Of a stretch of DNA of 39,714 nt, positions 18,084 through 26,490 are shown one piece after another. This stretch comes from Phocaeicola paurosaccharolyticus JCM 15092 (GTDB lineage Bacteria > Bacteroidota > Bacteroidia > Bacteroidales > Bacteroidaceae): assembly GCF_000613805.1 (NCBI RefSeq), contig NZ_BAJR01000031.1:1-39714 (forward strand), in the 5' to 3' direction. The translations under genes and the position numbers were made by a program. The number at the start of each line of letters is the position of its first letter. Positions within the stretch are counted from its first letter, which is position 1. The notes under the pieces were generated by a model. The model ran no database searches, was not told where the DNA came from, and saw nothing but the letters and a program-made list of their open reading frames with translations.

Positions 18084-19289
18084 TCAATTTTTCAGTTTAC
18101 GATTAAATGACATTCTAGAGGTAACAAACTCTACTGTTGTATTAATTACAAATGTTATCACAAACAATACAACGCCAAGCATGAAAAGAGCTTGGTAATG
18201 AGCACCTCCTGCAGGAGCTTCACCCAATTCCGCAGCGATAGTAGCAGGAATGGTTCTCAGCGGTTCAAGCAGAGAAGAAGGAATAACTGCAGCATTACCT
18301 GTAACCATGAGTACAGCCATTGTTTCACCTATAGCCCTACCAATACCGAGTACAACTGCAGATGTGATACCAGACATAGAGAATGGTATGACAACCTTAT
18401 ATATTGTCTGCCATTTTGTAGCACCCAAAGCAAGACTAGCCTCTCTCATGCTTCTAGGACAATTGCGTAATGAATCCTCGCTAATCGTAATTATTGTGGG
18501 GAGTGCCATTATAGCAAGGACAATACTTCCGGCTAATCCACTCTCACCAACAGGTAGATTGAAAAGTTCTTGAATCAAAGGCACAATAACAACTAGTCCA
18601 AAGAAACCAAACACTACAGATGGAATACCATTCAGCAGTTCTATTATAGGCTTAAGAAAATTCCTAACCCTATGACTTGCAACTTCAGACATATATACTG
18701 CTACCGAAAGGCCAAAAGGTAAAGAGAAAAGAATTGCAAAAAAGCTGACCCAAAGAGTTCCTGTTATAAGAGGTATGAATCCAAACTGAGCTGATGGTGT
18801 AGCAGTAGGAAACCACTCTTTTCCCAAAAAGACTTCGTCAAAATTAATATTCTTATCATCTAACAGCTTCCCGTGAAATTTATCAGTTATAAACTGAGAT
18901 GGTACAAAAGCTATAATACCTTTCTTTTCAGCTACAACCTTATCAATACATTTATCCACATGTTCATAGTTCTCTCCTAATTCCTCTTTAGTAAAATATT
19001 TATCAATACTTTCCAAGCGGAATACTACAATCTTCTCATCTCTTCCACCCAACTGATTCCAGTTTAAATACTCCTCATCAAATATATTTTTTATTTGCTC
19101 CGCATTTAATACATTGATAGGATTACTTTTATTTACGGCTATCACATAGCCTTCTTCTATTTCTTTATTCTTAAACAGTCCTCCTGCTTCAAAGAATAAG
19201 AATAGAATAATTAGGATGATTACAAAACTAGTAATATAACCACTAAATTTGAGCATCCACTCTACAATTAATTCATATACTCTTCTCAT
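18084..19289 (-). CDS. pstC: Phosphate ABC transporter permease PstC with a PstS-like extra domain
   Basis: PstC is the second permease. From the ATG at 19289 (MRRVYEL; an upstream TTG is rejected) it has 401 residues, about 80 more than the E. coli protein. TM1 spans about residues 19-38. Residues about 47-140 form an extra periplasmic domain resembling lobe II of a phosphate-binding protein (VNKSNPINVLNAEQIKNIF, NWNQLGGRDEKIVVF, KKGIIAFVPSQF). The normal permease follows: LITGTLWVSFFAILFSLPFG, PSVVFGFFGL, the EAA-type loop SLRNCPRSMREASLALGATK and GIGRAIGETMAVLMV. The domain lacks the S-S-G-T phosphate-binding stretch that PstS has. It heads the operon, divergent from pstS. Confidence 0.94.
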   Translation of the reverse strand: MRRVYELIVEWMLKFSGYITSFVIILIILFLFFEAGGLFKNKEIEEGYVIAVNKSNPINVLNAEQIKNIFDEEYLNWNQLGGRDEKIVVFRLESIDKYFTKEELGENYEHVDKCIDKVVAEKKGIIAFVPSQFITDKFHGKLLDDKNINFDEVFLGKEWFPTATPSAQFGFIPLITGTLWVSFFAILFSLPFGLSVAVYMSEVASHRVRNFLKPIIELLNGIPSVVFGFFGLVVIVPLIQELFNLPVGESGLAGSIVLAIMALPTIITISEDSLRNCPRSMREASLALGATKWQTIYKVVIPFSMSGITSAVVLGIGRAIGETMAVLMVTGNAAVIPSSLLEPLRTIPATIAAELGEAPAGGAHYQALFMLGVVLFVITFVINTTVEFVTSRMSFNRKLKN

Positions 19290-19483
19290 ATTTTTTTGTT
19301 GCAAATAAATCTATATATTATTAAACAAATATGTAGACAATATTATTATTATATTGCATTTATATTTCATTTACGTTACACGTCAGTTATTATAATATTT
19401 AATCTCGGTTTTTTATTTTATTTGTTATACTCTTGTAATATCTACTCACTTAATTTGAAAAATTAATTTAATATTATATAGCT
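19290..19483. promoter_or_regulatory. Divergent pstC / pstS control region
   Basis: This 194-base AT-rich gap must hold promoters for both the pstC operon and pstS, and probably a phosphate-response site. I see only a partial -7 match for pstS (TTAATTTG, near 19451-19458) and no clear repeated operator. Confidence 0.35.
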
Positions 19484-20293
19484 ATGCTAAGACTTATAGT
19501 GATTTCAATCTCATTACTGGTATATACCAGCAGTTATGCACAAAGAATAAAGGGAAGTGATACTGTTCTCCCTTTAACTCAAGCGGTGGCAGAGACATAC
19601 ATGGATAAATATCCTCAACGTACAGTAACAGTTACTGGAGGAGGATCGGGTGTAGGAATATCTTCTATAATGGAAGGTACTACTGATATAGCAATGTCTT
19701 CAAGGCCAATAAAGTTCAGCGAGAAAATAAAACTTAAAAAAAGTAATAATGAACTAGAAGAAGTTATTGTTGCTTATGATGCTCTTGCTGTAATAGTAAA
19801 CCCATCCAATCCTGTAAAAAAGCTCACCAAAGATCAGTTGGAGAAAATATTCAGAGGTAAAATAAAAAACTGGAAAGAGGTTGGTGGAAATGATATGAAG
19901 ATAATAGTATATTCCCGAGAGACATCATCAGGAACATATGAGTTTTTCAAGGAGAGTGTCCTTAATAATAAAAATTATATGGCAGGAGTTCTTTCAATGC
20001 CTGCAACAGGAGCGATTATACAATCTGTTAGTCAGACAAAAGGAGCAATTGGATATGTAGGATTAGCATACTTATCTCCTAAGGTAAAAGCCTTATCTGT
20101 AGCTTACAAGGATAATAAATATGTCTATCCATCTATGGCAAATGGATCTAATAAAAGCTATCCTATAGTACGTCCCCTATTCTATTATTATAATAAGAAA
20201 TATTCTGAGAAGAATATGCCTTTCATTAATTTCATTTTATCAGATGCCGGACAAAATATTATAAAAAAAGGCGGATATATTCCAGTTAAATAG
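19484..20293 (+). CDS. pstS: Phosphate-binding periplasmic protein PstS
   Basis: PstS captures phosphate in the periplasm and delivers it to PstCA. The protein is 269 residues with a signal peptide of about 19 residues ending SSYAQ. Family motifs: IKGSDTVLPLTQAVAETY (first phosphate-contact loop), GGGSGVGISSIMEGTTDIAMSSRP (given in short as GGGSGVG and DIAMSSRP), VNPSNPVKKLTKDQLEKIF, NWKEVGGNDMKIIVYSRE, the binding loop SSGTYEFF and KGAIGYVGLAYL. It ends with the usual C-terminal YIPVK. It is transcribed away from the pstCAB-phoU operon, which is unusual compared with the enterobacterial order in which pstS comes first. Confidence 0.95.
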   Translation: MLRLIVISISLLVYTSSYAQRIKGSDTVLPLTQAVAETYMDKYPQRTVTVTGGGSGVGISSIMEGTTDIAMSSRPIKFSEKIKLKKSNNELEEVIVAYDALAVIVNPSNPVKKLTKDQLEKIFRGKIKNWKEVGGNDMKIIVYSRETSSGTYEFFKESVLNNKNYMAGVLSMPATGAIIQSVSQTKGAIGYVGLAYLSPKVKALSVAYKDNKYVYPSMANGSNKSYPIVRPLFYYYNKKYSEKNMPFINFILSDAGQNIIKKGGYIPVK

Positions 20294-20344
20294 GTAGATA
20301 ATAAAAAGAATATGTATTTTTGCAGAAATGCAAAAATGATTAAT

Positions 20345-22087
20345 ATGACTGATATTAACGTCACAGAAGATAAAGAAAAAAAAAGCCTTAATTTTATAGA
20401 ACAGGTTGTCGAGAACGATCTTAAAGAGGGGAAAAACGACGGAAAAGTTCAAACCCGTTTTCCACCGGAACCAAATGGATATCTTCACATAGGACATGCA
20501 AAAGCGATTTGCATGGATTTTGGTATCGCAGCTAAGTATGGTGGAATTTGCAACCTGCGCTTTGACGATACAAACCCAACTAAAGAGGATTTAGAGTATG
20601 TTGAAGCTATAAAAGAGGATATTAAATGGCTTGGCTTTGATTGGGGAAATGAATATTATGCATCAGATTACTTCCAACAACTTTGGGACTTTGCTATTGA
20701 CCTTATAAAAAGAGGAAAAGCATACATAGACGAACAAAGTGCAGAACTAATTGCACAGCAAAAAGGAACCCCAACTCAGGCCGGGACAAATAGTCCTTTT
20801 AGAGAGAGACCTATTGAGGAAAGTCTTGAATTATTCTATAAGATGAATAGTGGTGAACTTGAAGAAGGTTCTATGGTCTTGAGGGCTAAGATAGATATGT
20901 CCAGCCCTAATATGCATTTCCGTGACCCTATTATATACCGAATAGTTAAAACTCCTCATCACCGCACTGGCACAACATGGAAAGCATACCCTATGTATGA
21001 TTTTGCACATGGACAGAGCGACTACTTCGAAGGAGTTACTCACTCATTATGTACTTTAGAGTTTGTTCCTCACCGCGCACTTTATGATTTATTTGTTGAC
21101 TGGGTTAAGAATGAAAAGGATTTGAATGACCATCGTCCTCATCAGTATGAGTTCAATAAACTTAATTTGAACTATACCTTGATGAGTAAACGTAACCTAT
21201 TAATCCTAGTAAAGGAGAACCTTGTTAACGGATGGGATGATCCACGTATGCCTACACTTTGCGGTTTTAGAAGAAGAGGATATTCTCCTGAATCTATTCG
21301 TAATTTTGTAGATAAGATTGGCTATACAACATATGATGCCCTTAATGACTTTGCTCTCCTTGAAAGTGCAGTCCGTGACGATTTAAACAAGAAAGCTACT
21401 CGTGTTTCAGCAGTACTTGACCCTGTTAAACTTATCATAACCAACTATCCTGAGGGAAAAGTTGAAGAGATGGAGGCAATAAATAACCCTGAAGATTTAA
21501 CAGCCGGCTCTCATACAATAGAGTTCAGTCGTGAACTTTGGATGGAGAGAGAAGATTTTATGGAAGATGCTCCAAAAAAATTCTTCCGAATGACTCCAGG
21601 GCAAGATGTACGCCTTAAAAATGCATATATAGTTAATTGCACTGGTTGCAAAAAAGATGCTAACGGAAATGTGATAGAAGTATATGCAGAATACTATCCA
21701 GATAGTAAAACCGGCATGGAAGGAAGCAATAGAAAAGTTAAAGGCACACTTCATTGGGTTAGCTGTGACCATTGCCTAAAGGCAGAGGTAAGAGTATACG
21801 ACCGTCTTTGGAAAGTAGAAAACCCACGCGATGAGATGGCTGCCATTAGAGAAGAGAAAAACTGTGATGCGCTTGAAGCAATGAAGGAGATGATTAACCC
21901 ATATTCTCTTCAGGTTATGAAAGAGTGTTACGTCGAAAAATTCTTATCTACAACAAAACCACTTGACTATCTCCAGTTCCAGAGAATTGGCTATTTCACA
22001 CCTGATAAAGAGTCAACCTCCGACAATCTGATATTTAACAGAACAGTATCATTGAAAGATACTTGGAGCAAGATTAATAAAAATTGA
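20345..22087 (+). CDS. glnS: Glutaminyl-tRNA synthetase
   Basis: This class I synthetase charges tRNA-Gln directly. It has 580 residues from the ATG at 20345 (MTDINVTEDKEKKSLNFIEQ). Upstream ATGs exist at 20312 and 20336, but the first lies before a -7-like box (TATTTTTG, 20315-20322), and the family N-terminus fits 20345. The HIGH-class motif is PPEPNGYLHIGHAKA (near residues 41-55), RFDDTNPT follows, and the KMSKS-class motif is LMSKRNLL. The C-terminal anticodon-binding barrels run from about residue 330 and contain a cysteine cluster (CTGCKKD and SCDHC) that may bind zinc. The gene is followed by a strong terminator. Confidence 0.97.
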   Translation: MTDINVTEDKEKKSLNFIEQVVENDLKEGKNDGKVQTRFPPEPNGYLHIGHAKAICMDFGIAAKYGGICNLRFDDTNPTKEDLEYVEAIKEDIKWLGFDWGNEYYASDYFQQLWDFAIDLIKRGKAYIDEQSAELIAQQKGTPTQAGTNSPFRERPIEESLELFYKMNSGELEEGSMVLRAKIDMSSPNMHFRDPIIYRIVKTPHHRTGTTWKAYPMYDFAHGQSDYFEGVTHSLCTLEFVPHRALYDLFVDWVKNEKDLNDHRPHQYEFNKLNLNYTLMSKRNLLILVKENLVNGWDDPRMPTLCGFRRRGYSPESIRNFVDKIGYTTYDALNDFALLESAVRDDLNKKATRVSAVLDPVKLIITNYPEGKVEEMEAINNPEDLTAGSHTIEFSRELWMEREDFMEDAPKKFFRMTPGQDVRLKNAYIVNCTGCKKDANGNVIEVYAEYYPDSKTGMEGSNRKVKGTLHWVSCDHCLKAEVRVYDRLWKVENPRDEMAAIREEKNCDALEAMKEMINPYSLQVMKECYVEKFLSTTKPLDYLQFQRIGYFTPDKESTSDNLIFNRTVSLKDTWSKINKN

Positions 22088-22114
22088 TATTAAAGCATTA
22101 ATACAATAAAATAG

Positions 22115-22160
22115 AAAGACTGTCTAGCATCTATTAAAAAAGTTTAGACAGTCTTTTCTA
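22115..22160 (+). terminator. glnS terminator
   Basis: Perfect 12-bp arms AAAGACTGTCTA (22115-22126) and TAGACAGTCTTT (22145-22156) enclose an 18-base loop, 28 bases after the glnS stop. A T-rich tail follows. Confidence 0.85.
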
Positions 22161-22210
22161 ATAATATAAGTTATAAATAATATATCTTAATCTATTAACA
22201 ATCACAAAAA

Positions 22211-22837
22211 ATGGAATCAGTAGCATTCATACAATGGTGTCTTGATAACTTAAATTATTGGACAATAACACTATTAATGACAATAGAAAGTTCTTTTATA
22301 CCTTTTCCTTCTGAAGTAGTAGTACCACCAGCTGCATATAAAGCTGCTGCAGCAGGAAGTGACCTAAACGTTTTTCTAGTTGTATTATTTGCTACTTTAG
22401 GAGCTAATCTTGGCGCGCTTATCAACTACTATTTAGCTTATTTTGTAGGTCGACCAATAGTGTACAAATTTGCTAATAGCAAATTCGGTCATATATGTCT
22501 CATTGACGAAAACAAGGTCAAACATGCAGAAAAGTATTTTGATGACCATGGAGCTTTGTCTACATTTATAGGTAGATTGATTCCAGCAGTACGCCAATTA
22601 ATATCTATACCTGCAGGCCTGGCAAAGATGAAGTTATCTACATTCCTTATTTTTACTACAGCTGGAGCGCTTTTATGGAATACAATTCTTGCTGCTATAG
22701 GATATTATCTTTACTCTGTTGTTCCAGAAGATAAACTCATGTCTACTGTAACAGAATACAGCAGTGAGATAGGATACATATTTATTGCAATCGGAATTTT
22801 GATTGTATTATTCTTCATACAAAAAGGAAGAAAATAA
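22211..22837 (+). CDS. DedA-family membrane protein (SNARE-associated Golgi type)
   Basis: This 208-residue inner-membrane protein belongs to the DedA/VTT superfamily, members of which act as lipid scramblases or flippases, for example for undecaprenyl phosphate. Hydrophobic segments lie near residues 15-35, 52-75, 130-160 and 180-203. Family signatures are the re-entrant ESSFIPFPSEVVVPPAAY (near 26-43), NYYLAYFVGRP (near 72-82) and the key GRLIPAVRQLISIPAGLAKM (near 119-138) with its conserved Arg and Gly. Substrate cannot be told. It precedes tpx by 55 bases on the same strand and may share its message, without functional linkage that I can see. Confidence 0.92.
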   Translation: MESVAFIQWCLDNLNYWTITLLMTIESSFIPFPSEVVVPPAAYKAAAAGSDLNVFLVVLFATLGANLGALINYYLAYFVGRPIVYKFANSKFGHICLIDENKVKHAEKYFDDHGALSTFIGRLIPAVRQLISIPAGLAKMKLSTFLIFTTAGALLWNTILAAIGYYLYSVVPEDKLMSTVTEYSSEIGYIFIAIGILIVLFFIQKGRK

Positions 22838-22892
22838 TATTTTAACCAAACTATTTCCTTCAACAATTTGTTATATAGAAAAATGTAGAATT

Positions 22893-23396
22893 ATGTCAAA
22901 AACAAATTTAAAAGGTGGCCAGGTATCATTGGCAGGTAATTTTATTCAAACCGGAGTTTTTGCTCCTGATTTTGAAATGATAAAGGGGGATTTAAGTCCA
23001 TTTAAACTAAGTGAAAGCAAAGGGAAATATTTAATTCTAAATATTTTTCCTAGTTTGGATACTTCAGTTTGTGCAACTTCTGTAAGAAAGTTCAATCAAC
23101 ATGCTGCATCTCTTTCGAATACTATTGTATTAGCTATCTCTAAAGATTTGCCATTCGCTCAAGGTCGTTTCTGCTCTATAGAAGGCATTGAAAATGTTGT
23201 TGCTCTTTCTGACTTCAGAAATATTTCTGATTTCGGTAAAGAATATGGTGTATTGATTGAGGATTCTCCACTACAAGGACTTTTAGCAAGAGCCGTTATT
23301 GTATTAAATACTGAAGGAAAAGTGATTTATTCAGAACTAGTTCCTGAAATAACACAAGAGCCAGATTACCAAAAGGCATTAGAAGCTCTTAAATAA
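22893..23396 (+). CDS. tpx: Thiol peroxidase (Tpx, atypical 2-Cys peroxiredoxin)
   Basis: Tpx reduces hydrogen and alkyl peroxides using thioredoxin. The protein has 167 residues from the ATG at 22893, the family length. The peroxidatic Cys60 sits in FPSLDTSVCATSVRKFN and the resolving Cys94 in GRFCSIEGIENVVALSDFR, the spacing typical of Tpx. Further family marks are GVFAPDF near 21-27 and LLARAVIVLNTEGKV near the C-terminus. A longer frame from 22803 overlaps the DedA gene and is rejected. It is followed by a strong terminator. Confidence 0.96.
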   Translation: MSKTNLKGGQVSLAGNFIQTGVFAPDFEMIKGDLSPFKLSESKGKYLILNIFPSLDTSVCATSVRKFNQHAASLSNTIVLAISKDLPFAQGRFCSIEGIENVVALSDFRNISDFGKEYGVLIEDSPLQGLLARAVIVLNTEGKVIYSELVPEITQEPDYQKALEALK

Positions 23397-23419
23397 GCCC
23401 TATCATAATTATAATAATT

Positions 23420-23466
23420 AAGGATTATATCTCATCATAAAATGATTTGATATAATCCTTTTTATA
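23420..23466 (+). terminator. tpx terminator
   Basis: Perfect 12-bp arms AAGGATTATATC (23420-23431) and GATATAATCCTT (23449-23460) are followed by TTTTATAT, 24 bases after the tpx stop. Confidence 0.85.
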
Positions 23467-23525
23467 TATTGCGTTTATTGGTTCAGATACTACGGGTCAG
23501 CCCCTAAAGTTAGGGATTTAACAAA

Positions 23526-23675
23526 TTAAGCATACTGTTTAGTAACCCTGAACAAGTAAAACTTTACATCATCAACTCCTCTGAATGTAGCCCTGAAAGA
23601 TTCTTGTTTTGCATTAAAAGATTCAGCATCGGCATTGGTCAACCCCAGCATCTGTTTATGTACATGAAAACCGGT
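23526..23675 (-). pseudogene. Transposase C-terminal remnant (ISL3-like)
   Basis: Read on the minus strand and ending at the stop 23528-23526, the frame gives LTNADAESFNAKQESFRA followed by TFRGVDDVKFYLFRVTKQYA. This is the characteristic end of ISL3-type DDE transposases (N-A-x-A-E-S-F-N-x-K with the last catalytic Glu). An in-frame stop at 23676-23678 cuts it off, and no upstream transposase sequence remains. Confidence 0.7.
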
Positions 23676-23691
23676 CTATTATATATGTCGC

Positions 23692-23806
23692 AAATCTGTC
23701 GTGATCGGTTAATGAATAGATCATGATCGATTAGTCAATGAATCATGACTGGTTGAACAATGAATCATGATCGGTTGAACAGTTTATCCTGATCCGTTTT
23801 TCTGAA
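23692..23806. repeat. 22-bp tandem repeat with ATCATGAT core
   Basis: Four 22-base units lie head to tail at 23692-23713, 23714-23735, 23736-23757 and 23758-23779. A fifth, diverged 27-base unit follows (23780-23806). The two best units differ at only two positions; their shared core is AATGAATCATGA then GGTTGAA. Each of the three central units carries a dyad of the ATCATGA(T/C) type, so the dyads fall on the same face of the helix every two turns. There are no spacers, so this is not a CRISPR array. Confidence 0.7.
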
Positions 23807-23960
23807 CAATGAAAATAATTGATCCTATATTTTCTTTGCATTAAACAAAGATAATATTATTAATCAAGAAGAAATAGAATTTGTTAAATCCCCAAGTTTA
23901 CGGAGGGAGCCCATTTTTTTAATCATGTTTACAGAACCTGATCTGCAAAAAGATAAAAGA

Positions 23961-25025
23961 CTAATCTTGAGAGAAATCTTTTATTCTCTGCTCTTCATTT
24001 AATCTGCATATCAATAATGTATCATTATTTTCTGCAATAATATAACCATCCAGCCCTTGCACAACAACTTTTCTTTCTTGCATAGTATGAACAATACAAT
24101 TTCTAGACTCATAAAGATTAATATTATTGCCAATTAATACATTGTTATGAGCATCTTTGATTTTATTGTCGAAAAGTGATCCCCAAGTACCTAAGTCACT
24201 CCAGCCAAAATTAGCTGGAAAAACAAAAATCTCATCAGCTTTCTCCATTACCGCATAGTCTATAGAGATATTCTCACAAAGTGGGAATTCTGAGTCAATC
24301 ATATCCTGTTCTTTATCAGTATAGAAGTATGGAAAAACTTTTTCAAATATTGCTGCCATATCTGGCTGATATACCCTAATGGAGTTTACAATAGTATTAA
24401 TGTTCCAAACAAAAATACCTGCATTCCAGAAGAAGTTATTCTTTTGAAGATATTTTTTTGCTCTCTCCTCGTCAGGTTTCTCTTTAAATGAATCAACTCT
24501 AAATACTTCCTTATTTTTTGTGGATGGCAAAGATAAATCAGCTTCAATATATCCATAACCAGTCTCTGGCCTTGTTGGTTTCATTCCTAATGTAAGAATA
24601 GCATCAGACTGATTTGTAAAATTTAATGCAGATTTAATAACTCTTTGAAATTCAACAACATCAGTTACAATATGGTCACTTGGAGTGACTACTACATTTG
24701 CATTAGGATTACGTTTCTTAATTTTCCAACTCACATAGGCTATACATGGAGCTGTATTTCTTCTGCATGGTTCACATAGTATATTATCTTCAGGTATTTC
24801 CGGAAGTTGCTCTTTTACTATAGAAATATATTTTTTAGAAGTTACTATCCATATATTATCTAACGAACATAATCCTTTGAATCTATCTACGGTAAGCTGG
24901 ATCAATGATTTACCACATCCTAAAACATCAATAAATTGTTTAGGAAACTCTTGGGTGCTCATAGGCCAAAACCTACTTCCTACCCCTCCAGCCATAATAA
25001 CAAGGTGATTATTTTCCAATGCCAT
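23961..25025 (-). CDS. manC: Mannose-1-phosphate guanylyltransferase
   Basis: The enzyme makes GDP-mannose from mannose-1-phosphate and GTP, supplying sugar for surface polysaccharides. It has 354 residues. The nucleotidyltransferase signature is IMAGGVGSRFWPMSTQEFPKQF near residues 10-31, abbreviated here as AGGVGSRFWP and FPKQF. Further marks are EPCRRNTAPCIAY, TPSDH, ETGYGYIE, FKEKPDEE, WNAGIFVW and FGWSDLGTW. It lacks the C-terminal isomerase domain of bifunctional ManC/AlgA proteins. The ATG at 25025 follows a perfect -7 box. It lies apart from, and on the opposite strand to, the exopolysaccharide locus, which it may nevertheless serve. Confidence 0.94.
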   Translation of the reverse strand: MALENNHLVIMAGGVGSRFWPMSTQEFPKQFIDVLGCGKSLIQLTVDRFKGLCSLDNIWIVTSKKYISIVKEQLPEIPEDNILCEPCRRNTAPCIAYVSWKIKKRNPNANVVVTPSDHIVTDVVEFQRVIKSALNFTNQSDAILTLGMKPTRPETGYGYIEADLSLPSTKNKEVFRVDSFKEKPDEERAKKYLQKNNFFWNAGIFVWNINTIVNSIRVYQPDMAAIFEKVFPYFYTDKEQDMIDSEFPLCENISIDYAVMEKADEIFVFPANFGWSDLGTWGSLFDNKIKDAHNNVLIGNNINLYESRNCIVHTMQERKVVVQGLDGYIIAENNDTLLICRLNEEQRIKDFSQD

Positions 25026-25044
25026 ATAATTAATAGTTAAAATA

Positions 25045-25052
25045 CAAATTTA
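25045..25052 (-). promoter_or_regulatory. manC -7 box
   Basis: TAAATTTG on the minus strand matches TAnnTTTG perfectly, predicting a start near 25038 and a leader of about 13 bases. It lies right behind the xylA terminator, so manC is transcribed separately from the xylose operon. No clear -33 TTG was found. Confidence 0.55.
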
Positions 25053-25075
25053 ACTATTAATTTCTATATTATATA

Positions 25076-25110
25076 ATAAAACCGCCACCATTTTGACTAT
25101 GGTGGCGGTT
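25076..25110 (-). terminator. xylose operon terminator
   Basis: Perfect 12-bp GC-rich arms AACCGCCACCAT (25080-25091) and ATGGTGGCGGTT (25099-25110) enclose 7 bases. On the minus strand the hairpin is followed by UUUU-rich sequence. It lies 25 bases after the repaired xylA stop. Confidence 0.9.
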
Positions 25111-25134
25111 GCTCAAATATTTATTTGTAAAAAA

Positions 25135-26450
25135 TTAGCAATACATATTTACAATTGCTTCGTAAAGTTCTTGCTTACCACTTACTTGTTTTGGCTCACC
25201 AACTTCTTAGAATAAGAAACAAGATCTTCAAGAGTTAATTTACCATTCTCAAAATCTTTACCCTTACCTGCATCAAAAGAGGCATAACGATCACTGAACA
25301 TCTTCTTATATGGAGATTCGTTAAGTAAAGCAGCAGCAGATTCTAATGCACGAGCCATAACATCCATTCCAGAGATATGAGCGATAAATATATCTTCAAG
25401 ATCTGTTGAGTTACGACGAGTTTTAGCATCAAAATTAGTACCACCGTTACCGAAACCACCATTACGAATAACCTGCATCATTGCCTGAATCAATTCGTAA
25501 TTATCAATTGGGAACTGGTCAGTATCCCATCCGTTCTGTTGGTCACCGCGGTTTGCATCAATAGAACCTAGCATTCCATTGTCTACAGCTACTGCTAGTT
25601 CATGCTCAAATGTATGACCTGCAAGTGTTGCATGGTTAACCTCAATATTAACTTTGAAATCTTTTTCAAGACCATGAGCTTTCAAGAAACCAATAACTGT
25701 TTCTGTATCAACATCATACTGATGTTTACTTGGTTCCATTGGTTTTGGTTCAATAAGGAATGTACCAGTAAAGCCTTTAGAACGAGCATAGTCTCTTGCA
25801 ATAGTTAACATCTGTGCAAGATGTTCTTTCTCACGTTTTTGGTCTGTGTTAAGAAGTGACATATATCCTTCTCTACCGCCCCAGAATACGTAATTGCTAC
25901 CACCAAGTTCGATAGTTGCATCAATAGCATTCTTTATTTGAACAGCAGCTCTTGCTACAACATCAAATTCAGGGTTAGTTGCAGCACCATTCATATAACG
26001 AGCATGACCAAATACATTTGCAGTACCCCACAATAATTTAATACCTGTTTCTGCTTGTTTTTGTTTAGCATAAGCTACAACTTCTTTCAAATTTGATTCA
26101 TATTCTTCTATAGTAGAAGCCTCTTCGCAAAGGTCTACATCATGGAAACAATAGAATTCGATACCAAGTTTCTGCATAATTTCAAAACCAGCATCCAACT
26201 TGTTTTTAGCAGCCTGAACTTTATCTGAGTTGCCATTCCAAGGGAATGATTTAGTTCCTCCACCAAATTGATCTCCACCCTCTGCACAAAGTGTATGCCA
26301 CCATGCCATAGCGAATCTTAACCAATCTTTCATCTTCTTTCCATTGATAACTTTTTCTGCATCATAATAACGGAAAGCCATAGGATTTTTACTCTCCTTA
26401 CCTTCAAATTTAATTTTTCCTATACCAGGAAAATACTCTTTTGTTGCCAT
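25135..26450 (-). pseudogene. xylA: Xylose isomerase, C-terminus split by one-base frameshift
   Basis: XylA converts D-xylose to D-xylulose in the cytoplasm. The frame from the ATG at 26450 covers nearly the whole enzyme: [35 protein letters not shown] with metal-binding residues, SIDANRGD and [18 protein letters not shown]. It then stops at 25182 after [11 protein letters not shown]. Restoring one A in the AAGAAG run at 25203-25208 continues it as [20 protein letters not shown] with the stop at 25135-25137. The result is 438 residues, the usual Bacteroides XylA length. The restored tail is exactly the family ending, so a sequencing deletion is likely. It lies 40 bases downstream of xylB. Confidence 0.93.
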
Positions 26451-26490
26451 AATTTTTTTTTATTTAAAAACCTGTATTAACTAATTATTT

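Larger units (their letters stand above)
23494..23912 (-). mobile_element. Internally deleted ISL3-like insertion sequence (MITE-like)
   Basis: The ends form imperfect inverted repeats of about 35 bases. The left end starts GGGTCAGCCCC (23494) and the right end, read inward from 23912, starts GGGCTCCCTCC. Both share GGGATTTAACAAATT, matching 15 of 15. Inside the left end is the last stretch of a minus-strand transposase. Near the right end lies a perfect -7 box TATCTTTG (23853 to 23846, minus), probably the old transposase promoter. The middle of the transposase gene is missing and replaced by a 22-bp tandem repeat. No matching 8-base target duplication is visible. Family assignment rests on the C-terminal transposase motif and is moderate. 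Confidence 0.65.

Noticed and set aside
23692..23806. CRISPR array
   Set aside because: The repeats abut without spacers, are only 22 bases and there are no cas genes.
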